NCBI GenBank assembly: GCA_934292725.1
Contig: CAKQXY010000009.1
Location: forward strand, 29,706-93,705
Direction: 5' to 3'
Length of the DNA stretch: 64,000 bases
From: an uncultured Lachnospiraceae bacterium
Lineage (GTDB): Bacteria > Bacillota > Clostridia > Lachnospirales > Lachnospiraceae
Both the position numbers and the translations under genes were made by a program. Numbering within the stretch: the first letter of the stretch is position 1; each line of letters starts with the position of its first letter. Shown in pieces: positions 46,394-53,381 of this stretch. The notes under the pieces are model-generated. The model saw only the letters and a program-made list of their open reading frames with translations. It was not told the origin of the DNA and did no database searches.

Positions 46394-47791
46394 ATGGAAA
46401 CATCAGAATGGTCCAACTTTTTCTTTCAGTGGGCAGCAACATTATTTTGGATTTTCTTTCTGACTGGAATGACAGGAAGCATAATAGCAAATTTGTGGCG
46501 TTTTGCCAGAAAACGTCACTTTATAAACGATACGATCTTTATGAGGATGCTTCTTTGGCCTGTTTTGATCAGTTTCTTTGTCCCGGTAATTTTTTTATAT
46601 TGGCAGCAAAAAGAAGGCAGACATGCATTTCAATATGAAATGTTTCGTTCAGCGGGATCTGTGACGCTTATGCTTGGTGCTGTTATAATTATCTGGCTGG
46701 CAGGCGCTTTGCGAAGAACTGCTATTACAGTATGTCAGCTTAATAGCCTGTATCAGTTAAAAATAAACGCGAAGCGAGATCTTTTGTGGCAGGAGGATGA
46801 ACAAAAAGAAACGTATAAGCTTTGCGCTAAAATGGGTATTTGCCGTCATGTTACCGTTTTTATAAGCAAAGAAATTGTGTCGCCAATGACAATGGGATTT
46901 TTAAATCCATGTATTTTTCTTCCGGCAGGTGAAATCGACAAAGAGACTCTTCGGCTAATTCTAGTGCATGAACTGACGCATATTCATCATAAAGATTTCT
47001 TAATGAAGCAGATGATGCTTGTGATTTCAAGTCTTTACTGGTTTTGTCCGGGCATAAAGCAGCTTTTTGCAGAGTTAAATGTATGTAATGAATATTATTG
47101 CGACCTAGACAGCATCAAACAGCTTGACATAGAGCAGCATGAATATTTTTCAAAGATTCGTGCCTTTGCAGCCGATCAGAAGCAGCGGCGCGCATATGCA
47201 TATTCAGCACTGTGCGAAAATAAAAACACGTTAAAAGCGCGTGAGCGTGCCGCTCAAAAGACGCAGCTTGCACAAAACAGCAAGATGTTTACAGCAACAG
47301 GACGTATAACGGCTGTAATTCTTGCAGGCATTATCTTATGTACAAGTGCCTATACAATCAGCTTTGCATCAATAGTCGGCTATGATGCTGCAATGAAATT
47401 TGTCACATCAGAAGAAACGGAGTATCAGAAAAAGCAGACAGAGATTGATGCATCTGACCTTTATTTTACTGGTGATGAGATTAAAATTGATGAGCTGCTG
47501 GCGAAAAATTCAGCCTATAAATATGGTTCAGATGAACAAAAATGGACGCTGCAAAAAGATCAGGAAATTCAGTTTGGTCCGTTCTACAAAGAAAAAGGCG
47601 AGAGCATATGGGTTTATACATACGCCAATTATAAAGTAGAATATGGAATCATCCGTGACACGAAAAGACGCTGCCTTGAAGGAAAGAATGAAGGCCATAA
47701 CTTTGATATAGAAGAGAGTGGGCTGTATTATGTCTTTATCAGGAATTGGTCAGGAGAGAAAACAGAGGGTGGATCGCTGGTGGTGCAGTGA
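46394..47791 (+). CDS. BlaR1/MecR1-like M56 membrane metalloprotease
   Basis: This 465-residue protein has four or so N-terminal membrane segments and the zinc-protease motif HELTH (192-196) with the downstream acidic ligand region (CNEYYCDLDS). A further membrane segment lies near 312-330. The extracellular C-terminal part (about 335-465) is small and has no penicillin-binding SxxK-SxN-KTG set that I can see. It probably transduces a non-beta-lactam signal to the BlaI-type repressor next to it. Confidence 0.85.
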   Translation: METSEWSNFFFQWAATLFWIFFLTGMTGSIIANLWRFARKRHFINDTIFMRMLLWPVLISFFVPVIFLYWQQKEGRHAFQYEMFRSAGSVTLMLGAVIIIWLAGALRRTAITVCQLNSLYQLKINAKRDLLWQEDEQKETYKLCAKMGICRHVTVFISKEIVSPMTMGFLNPCIFLPAGEIDKETLRLILVHELTHIHHKDFLMKQMMLVISSLYWFCPGIKQLFAELNVCNEYYCDLDSIKQLDIEQHEYFSKIRAFAADQKQRRAYAYSALCENKNTLKARERAAQKTQLAQNSKMFTATGRITAVILAGIILCTSAYTISFASIVGYDAAMKFVTSEETEYQKKQTEIDASDLYFTGDEIKIDELLAKNSAYKYGSDEQKWTLQKDQEIQFGPFYKEKGESIWVYTYANYKVEYGIIRDTKRRCLEGKNEGHNFDIEESGLYYVFIRNWSGEKTEGGSLVVQ

Positions 47792-48095
47792 AAGGATGAA
47801 GCCAAATAGGTGCCTTAAGGAAAATGTAAGAAAAAATATATATAAATGTTAATTGACAGATTCGTAACATTATGTTAGTATAACAACAAGATGTTACGAA
47901 TCTTTTTTAGATTATACATTGATTGTTTTCTACTTGCATATATAAAGGCGCCGAAGGTAAGTAGGGGGGATCAGTTGTGTAAAATATATCACAAAGGCGA
48001 AAGCCTAGAAGGAGGCTTCTATGAAAAAGAGAGGCTTTAAATATCCCCTTGGAGTTTATACTCTGAGGGGATATTTTAAAAAGGAGAATCAGAAA
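47792..48095 (+). promoter_or_regulatory. Leader and promoter region of the accessory lipoprotein gene, with dyads and hairpin
   Basis: The gap holds TTGACA at 47853-47858 and TAGTAT at 47876-47881, 17 bases apart. A perfect 13-bp inverted repeat, AGATTCGTAACAT (47858-47870) and ATGTTACGAATCT (47891-47903), is followed by TTTTTA. This can act as terminator of the upstream gene and as a dyad around the -10. A second dyad, TAACAT-T-ATGTTA, lies inside (47865-47877). At 48036-48080 is a long hairpin of AAATATCCCCT and AGGGGATATTT with an inner GGAGT/ACTCT-type stem. Confidence 0.65.
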
Positions 48096-49211
48096 ATGAA
48101 GAATAATCAAAAATATTTGGTAATATTTGTCGGAATGATCGCATTAGCTTTGCCAGGGTGTAGATTTAGAAGAGAAATTTCAGTTTCGATGCCTGCTGAA
48201 AGTGAAGAACAGATTCAAGTTGAAAGTAATACCAATATTGAAAAAGAAGATGATAGGAATTATTTAGAATCCATAAAATTAAAGAGAAAAGACAATACGG
48301 ATTTAAATCAGTTTGCACAACTGTTATTAGGAGTACCAACAATAGAAGAAGCAGAGCAGTATAAGCCGAAACATTTCTTGGGTGATTATTATTATGAGAA
48401 AGATGGTACGGTTGTAATCTATAACAAGGATTTTGCTATTAGTTATAGCGATGAAAATGATGGAATGGCTTCGACATATAGTCACTTAATGAATCCAATC
48501 GGTGATGGAAGTTTACTAAGAGAAACGTACCCAGAAGAATCGTTGGCTTCTTGTACGAAGGAGCAGGCAGTAAAAGCTTGTGAAAAATATGCAAGATTAT
48601 GTGGATATGAGGATGCAGAGGTTTCTTCGTATGCAATTACATTAGATGCAATTCAAAATATTGAAAAAAAATTACAGTATACGATTGGTGCTCCAGGAGA
48701 AGGCTATGAGGTTATAACAAGAGGACAAGTGGAGCAATTAAGAGATGAAGGGAAAGAGGCAGAGGCGGATGCATTGTACGATAAAATGGATTCGGGATTT
48801 AAGAGAAATTTGCCTTGGAAAAAGGAATATGAGGCGATGCTTCTGGTATATAAGTTAAAGTTAAATGGAGTCTTAATGGATAGTGAGCAATTAGAAATTA
48901 TATATCTTCCTTACCAAAATAAAGTAGTTATTTTGAGTGCAGATCTTCCATATGAACCAGAAGAAATTTCAGAAAAACATGAGTTGGTTTCAAAAGAAAA
49001 AGCTATGTCACAGGCAATACAGACATTGGGAACAAATATTACAATTGATACGATTTCTCTAGTTTATGTAAAAGAATATAACGCGGATGGAGAAAACTAT
49101 GCGGTTCCTACATGGCGAGTTGATTATATTCAAAATAATGAATCTGCAATTGCTGGAAGAACAGGAACAATTTATATTGATGCAGTAAGTGGATTTGTAG
49201 TAAATAATTAA
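48096..49211 (+). CDS. Lipoprotein of an ABC-2 exporter cluster, function unknown
   Basis: I do not recognise this 371-residue protein. It has a lipoprotein signal (LALPGC) when started at ATG 48096, with AAGGAGAATCAG upstream. A longer frame from ATG 48021, with a good AGAAGGAGG site, adds 25 residues that cover a strong hairpin and would spoil the signal peptide. The mature part is acidic and ends in GTIYIDAVSGFVV, reminiscent of PepSY-like domains. The next three genes are two permeases and an ATPase. Base composition is AT-richer than neighbours (about 35 percent GC in places). Confidence 0.6.
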   Translation: MKNNQKYLVIFVGMIALALPGCRFRREISVSMPAESEEQIQVESNTNIEKEDDRNYLESIKLKRKDNTDLNQFAQLLLGVPTIEEAEQYKPKHFLGDYYYEKDGTVVIYNKDFAISYSDENDGMASTYSHLMNPIGDGSLLRETYPEESLASCTKEQAVKACEKYARLCGYEDAEVSSYAITLDAIQNIEKKLQYTIGAPGEGYEVITRGQVEQLRDEGKEAEADALYDKMDSGFKRNLPWKKEYEAMLLVYKLKLNGVLMDSEQLEIIYLPYQNKVVILSADLPYEPEEISEKHELVSKEKAMSQAIQTLGTNITIDTISLVYVKEYNADGENYAVPTWRVDYIQNNESAIAGRTGTIYIDAVSGFVVNN

Positions 49212-49242
49212 TGCGATAAGCAATAGAGCGGAGGTGAAAAAT

Positions 49243-50037
49243 ATGAACTGCCTTAGAATGGATTTGAGGAGAAGTATTTTTTGCAAAAAATTTGTATTAA
49301 TTGTAATGGCAACACTTTTGGTTTTATTTGCTTCAACATGGAATGAATTTCAAAGTTATACATGGTGGGGAGATTCAACAGGGATGCAGGGGTGTGTAAA
49401 TATATTATATAATAGTTTGGCATATGATAAATTTAAGGTAGTTATTGTTTTTTTGTTCGGCGGCATTTACACAGGAAGTTATTGTAGTGATGAAAATAGT
49501 CGCTATTTGCGTTCAATTCTTAATAGAACAACTCTTTTGTCATACACGATCAGTCGTTTTCTTGTTAACTTTATAGCGATAATTCTGGGAATGATAATAG
49601 TGATTGGACTCTATCTTTTTGTCAGTGTTTGCGCGGGTTTGCCATTGATGTCATTGGGAATGAAAGATCTTTACTATGGAAGTTTTTCATGGGATCATCC
49701 GATGATTTATTCAATTATGATGGCACTTCAGTTTGGTGTGATCACAGCTGCATGTAGTGGTACTGGATTATTGCTTTCTGTTTATCAGCCTAATTTATTT
49801 GTGGCAGTTGGAATGTGTGGGCTTACGTTCTATGCAGCGGCTTCCTATATTCCATATAGCAGTATATTCAGTGTATTGGGGCTGATTTCTATGATGCCAA
49901 CATTTTCAGCAGGAACTGCTACCTCACATACGCTTATGTTTTTATGGGGGATGCTGTATCCACTGACCGTATATGCATTCTGTGCATTTTTCTTTGCGAG
50001 AAGACTAGAATGGAGGAAAAAACATGGGCTTATTTAA
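49243..50037 (+). CDS. ABC-2 permease, first subunit
   Basis: This 264-residue membrane protein has about six hydrophobic segments and the ABC-2 pattern of a first extracellular loop (residues 30-55). The ATG at 49243 follows GGAGG by eight bases, and the GTG at 49234 overlaps that site. Its stop overlaps the next permease by 14 bases. The gene is AT-rich, like its neighbours. The likely role is export of, or immunity to, a peptide, as with bacitracin or lantibiotic exporters. Confidence 0.8.
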   Translation: MNCLRMDLRRSIFCKKFVLIVMATLLVLFASTWNEFQSYTWWGDSTGMQGCVNILYNSLAYDKFKVVIVFLFGGIYTGSYCSDENSRYLRSILNRTTLLSYTISRFLVNFIAIILGMIIVIGLYLFVSVCAGLPLMSLGMKDLYYGSFSWDHPMIYSIMMALQFGVITAACSGTGLLLSVYQPNLFVAVGMCGLTFYAAASYIPYSSIFSVLGLISMMPTFSAGTATSHTLMFLWGMLYPLTVYAFCAFFFARRLEWRKKHGLI

Positions 50038-50929
50038 ACGTTCAATGGCAGTTACTTCCATTAATTTTAATTGTTGGAGACAGGACTTTCGAGTAAAATT
50101 TATTCTTTTATTTACTGCGCTTATTGTTTTTAATACATTGAAACCTGTCTTGCAATATGGACTAGATAATGGTGCAGTATCTACACCACTTCTTCTTCCA
50201 TTACTATTTGGAAGTACAGAGATTTCAATTGGAACACCAAAAATTTGTTTTCATGTTGGACTTATTTTGTTACTCTGTGATGCGCCATTTTATTATCCGA
50301 TTACACCATATGCAATCATGAGAAGCAAACGCTCTGGTTGGTGCATTGGCACTTGTCTGTACATAGCAGTAGTTTCATTTGTCTATATTGCGTTTATTAC
50401 AATCTGTGCAGCACTGGTGGCAGTTCCAATTCTTTCCTTGAGGGACAGCTGGGATGGTGCAGCAGCGGATCTTGTTTATGGAACGTCTCAAATGAATCCA
50501 GCAAGTTTGGCACAACTTTATCCAACTATTATTCCGATTGCCGTTGTAAAATATCTGTATCCAAGTGGAGCGACACTTTATACGTTTCTGACGGCATGGG
50601 CTTCCTTTACATTGCTTGGCATGATCTTATATTTGGTTAGCTTGATCAGCAAAAATATATTGTGGGGATTAGCAGTGAGCGGAATCATTGTTTTTCTCGA
50701 TCCAATACTCACATGGTTTACATTCCCGAAAAAATTCTGGCTGCAATATTTTTCGCCTGTCTGCTGGACAAGCGTAGAGTCACTAGATTCTGTACAGGCG
50801 CATCGGGCACTCACGATTCCAGCAGTTTCAGCTCTGTATGTAATTTTGCTGTTAGCATCCTTTGTGGCAATCTATTATCAGAGCAAACGAATCATGATAA
50901 CAGATTTACAGGGAAATAACGACCAATAA
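50024..50929 (+). CDS. ABC-2 permease, second subunit
   Basis: This 301-residue membrane protein has about six hydrophobic segments and starts inside the previous permease gene. No specific substrate motif is seen. The ribosome site is GGAGGAAAAAAC. With the preceding permease and the following ATPase it forms a complete exporter. Confidence 0.8.
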   Translation: MGLFKRSMAVTSINFNCWRQDFRVKFILLFTALIVFNTLKPVLQYGLDNGAVSTPLLLPLLFGSTEISIGTPKICFHVGLILLLCDAPFYYPITPYAIMRSKRSGWCIGTCLYIAVVSFVYIAFITICAALVAVPILSLRDSWDGAAADLVYGTSQMNPASLAQLYPTIIPIAVVKYLYPSGATLYTFLTAWASFTLLGMILYLVSLISKNILWGLAVSGIIVFLDPILTWFTFPKKFWLQYFSPVCWTSVESLDSVQAHRALTIPAVSALYVILLLASFVAIYYQSKRIMITDLQGNNDQ

Positions 50930-50965
50930 TGAGTGATCGAAAAGAGAAAGTGAGGAACGCATATA

Positions 50966-51610
50966 ATGATAGAAATAAAAGATCTGACAAAGAGCTTTGA
51001 TGGTGTAGAAGTTCTTTCACATATTAGCATGACGCTGGAAAAAGGAAAGATTTACGGTCTTGTTGGACGAAATGGATCAGGAAAAACGATGCTGATGAAG
51101 CATATTTTGGGTTTCGTTTCGCCCACATCCGGGTCAATTACAATTGACGGTAAAATACTTGGAAAAGATATTGATGCGCCAGATAATATTGGAGCCATTA
51201 TTGAAAATCCAGGATTTTTGCCAGGTTACTCAGGCTTTCGCAATTTGAAGATGCTTGCGTCAATCCGCCATAAGATTTCCGATGAAGAGATCAAAAACGC
51301 AATTCGTCTTGTCGGACTTGACCCAGAGAGTAAGAAGCATGTAGGAAAATATTCACTCGGTATGCGTCAGCGCCTTGGATTGGCACAGGCACTAATGGAG
51401 CACCCAGATATACTTCTTTTGGACGAGCCATTGTCAGGTTTAGATAACGACGGCGTGCAGGAAATGTACCAGATTCTTCTAAAGCAAAGAGAAGAGGGGA
51501 AACTAATCGTTGTCGCCAGCCACAGCAGCGAGGACATCCGTGTCCTTTGCGATGAGATTTTCCATTTTGACAAGGGAAAGATGATCGATCACCAGATCGC
51601 AGAAAAGTAG
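50966..51610 (+). CDS. ABC transporter ATPase of the accessory exporter
   Basis: This 214-residue ATPase has Walker A GRNGSGKTM (34-42), signature YSLGMRQR (129-136), Walker B LLLDEPLSGLD and switch VASHSSED. The ATP-binding residues look intact. Its size and signature fit bacitracin/lantibiotic-type exporter ATPases. It is closer in base composition to the core genes than the two permeases. It follows the permease by 36 bases and is followed by an array of 11-bp repeats. Confidence 0.92.
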   Translation: MIEIKDLTKSFDGVEVLSHISMTLEKGKIYGLVGRNGSGKTMLMKHILGFVSPTSGSITIDGKILGKDIDAPDNIGAIIENPGFLPGYSGFRNLKMLASIRHKISDEEIKNAIRLVGLDPESKKHVGKYSLGMRQRLGLAQALMEHPDILLLDEPLSGLDNDGVQEMYQILLKQREEGKLIVVASHSSEDIRVLCDEIFHFDKGKMIDHQIAEK

Positions 51611-51700
51611 TTCAAAGTAGATTGAAGCTTGTTTGAAGTGATATTGAAGTTGACTTTGAAGTGACATTGAAGTAAAATTGAAATGACATTGAAGTTTTAA
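51611..51700 (+). repeat. Eight tandem 11-bp repeats (consensus TTGAAGTGACA)
   Basis: Units start at 51611, 51622, 51633, 51644, 51656, 51667, 51678 and 51689. Spacing is 11 bases except one of 12. The first unit is degenerate (TTCAAAG) and the seventh is TTGAAA; the others share TTGAAG, with variable last bases. An inverted repeat, AAGCTTGTTT (51626-51635) and AAACAAGCTT (51700-51709), overlaps or flanks the array. The array ends about 33 bases before the AlbA_2 gene start. One repeat per DNA helical turn suggests a cooperative protein-binding array. Confidence 0.85.
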
Positions 51701-51732
51701 AACAAGCTTGATGCTATTTTGGAGGTGATCAC

Positions 51733-53175
51733 ATGTATTTGGAAGAGCTTATTGGAAACGTACAGTTAGAAAATGATAAATTTGAATGTAAAAGCAGATT
51801 AAATAGAGAAGATGTAGTAGGATGGCTGAAAAGCATTGCAGGCTTTGCGAATGCACTAGGCGGAGAATTTTATATTGGCGTAGAGGATAAGACTAATAAA
51901 TTGATTGGATTTAGTCGTACTGAGGCTGACAATGAGCGTAATTATTTCAATAATCAGGTGAATGAACATCTGTCACCTAGACCGCAGATGAAGATTTCCT
52001 TTCTTTCCTATGAAGTAAAAGGAAATGAGCGCTTTGTGATTCGGGTAAATATTCCAGAGTCAGTTGTAAAGCCAGTCATATTAAAATATAAAAATATTCC
52101 ATCTATTTTCATGCGAAGGGATGGCTTTACAAATGGTGCAACTTACGAGGAAATTATAGAGATGAGTGTGAAAAGCAAAAATACACAATACGATATTTTA
52201 GCATCTGATGAGAAGTATGAGGCAGATAAGTTTCACATTTTGCATGAGTTTTATTCCGAGCATAATAATGGAAAGGAAATTGCCGAAAAGGCACTTCGCT
52301 TTATGGGCTTTTATGATGAGAATGGTTTTTTAGCAAATGGCGCTGTACTGTTTCAAGATGGATATGATGGAAGAAAAACACAAGTACAGTGTTCTGTTTT
52401 TTCTGGATTTACAAAAGGCAGTGAGCGGATTGTAACCATTAACCGTTTTCAGGGAGATCTTATTTCTTCAATTAAATATATGACAGAATTTGTTTTACAG
52501 CGAATGAACCATTCAGTGATAAAACAAAAGGATGGCAGAAAAAATATTGATGCATATCCACAGAGGGCATTATTTGAGGGAATTATCAATGCTGTGGCTC
52601 ACCGTGATTATTTTCTTGATGGGACTCAGATTCAAGTAGATTTGTTTCGGGATCGTTTGGAAATTTCGTCTCCAGGAGGTTTTTACAGAGGCGAAAAGCT
52701 AGGAAAAACATACGATTTATCTGGAATTATTTCAAAGAGAAGAAACGAATTAATTTGTTCTGTGTTAGTGTCCTGCAATGTGATGGAAGCAGCAGGAACA
52801 GGATTTGATAAGATTGTGGAGGATTATAAAGATGCTGACGATAAGCATCGACCATTTATTTCTTCAGCATCCGATCATTTTACATTAGTTCTGCCAGACT
52901 TAACATATGTTGATGGCATAGAGGAAAGTGCAATTCCAACTATTGAATTTGCACCAGTTCCAGAAGGCACAGATTTTGACGAGAAGGTATTGGCATTTTG
53001 CTACTATCGCGCACGCAAGGTTTCAGAGATAGCAGCTTATCTCGGTGTGAGAGATTCTTCGTATCTGCGAAAAAAGGTTCTGGAAAATCTGGTGCAAAAT
53101 GGATATCTGGAGAAAAATAAAGTGTCAAGGGCAATGTATTACAAGACAAAGCATGAGTCTGCATATGTAATATGA
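51733..53175 (+). CDS. AlbA_2 (Schlafen-type) and HATPase_c_4 domain protein, RecG-like regulator
   Basis: This 480-residue protein starts with an AlbA_2/Schlafen-type domain (about 15-130, FECKSRLNREDVVGWLKSIA and FANALGGEFYIGV). It contains an HATPase_c_4-type domain with GIINAVAHRDY (about residue 290) and SPGGFYRGE. It ends in a winged-helix-like tail (about 410-470). Such proteins are often mislabelled RecG-like helicases and are thought to be transcriptional regulators or stress proteins. The ribosome site is GGAGGTGATCAC. It follows the 11-bp repeat array, which could be its own operator. Base use is AT-rich. Confidence 0.85.
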   Translation: MYLEELIGNVQLENDKFECKSRLNREDVVGWLKSIAGFANALGGEFYIGVEDKTNKLIGFSRTEADNERNYFNNQVNEHLSPRPQMKISFLSYEVKGNERFVIRVNIPESVVKPVILKYKNIPSIFMRRDGFTNGATYEEIIEMSVKSKNTQYDILASDEKYEADKFHILHEFYSEHNNGKEIAEKALRFMGFYDENGFLANGAVLFQDGYDGRKTQVQCSVFSGFTKGSERIVTINRFQGDLISSIKYMTEFVLQRMNHSVIKQKDGRKNIDAYPQRALFEGIINAVAHRDYFLDGTQIQVDLFRDRLEISSPGGFYRGEKLGKTYDLSGIISKRRNELICSVLVSCNVMEAAGTGFDKIVEDYKDADDKHRPFISSASDHFTLVLPDLTYVDGIEESAIPTIEFAPVPEGTDFDEKVLAFCYYRARKVSEIAAYLGVRDSSYLRKKVLENLVQNGYLEKNKVSRAMYYKTKHESAYVI

Positions 53176-53219
53176 AAACCATCACTTCGCAGTTTTATTA
53201 AATTAAAGCGAAAAAGTGC

Positions 53220-53248
53220 TTGACAACTAAAACGTTGAAGAATATAAT
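53220..53248 (+). promoter_or_regulatory. Perfect SigA promoter before the peptide-binding protein leader
   Basis: TTGACA (53220-53225) and TATAAT (53243-53248) are separated by exactly 17 bases. The start of transcription should lie near 53255, leaving a leader of about 125 bases that contains an attenuator-like hairpin. Confidence 0.85.
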
Positions 53249-53278
53249 GAAAAACAGCTAAATAACAAAAAAATAAAA

Positions 53279-53333
53279 GCAAAGGATAATCAATGGCGAT
53301 TACACAAGACCTTGATTTCCTTTGCTCTTTTTT
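53279..53333 (+). terminator. Attenuator-like terminator in the leader of the peptide-binding protein gene
   Basis: GCAAAGGA-TA-ATCAA (53279-53293) pairs with TTGAT-T-TCCTTTGC (53312-53325), followed by TCTTTTTT. It lies between a perfect promoter and the gene start, so it could yield a short RNA of about 80 bases or control readthrough. No known riboswitch consensus is visible. Confidence 0.75.
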
Positions 53334-53381
53334 GTAATTAGGCAGTAAAGGGCAGCCCTTGGGCAGCGGAAGGAGCAGATT

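Noticed and set aside
48021..48095. Start of the lipoprotein at 48021
   Set aside because: It would add 25 residues before a good lipoprotein signal and cover a hairpin; 48096 has its own ribosome site. Kept as a finding, not as the call.
51611..51700. CRISPR array
   Set aside because: Units are only 11 bases with no spacers of 25-40 bases and no cas genes.
51733..53175. ATP-dependent DNA helicase RecG
   Set aside because: The protein lacks helicase motifs; the AlbA_2 and HATPase_c_4 parts explain the usual mislabel.
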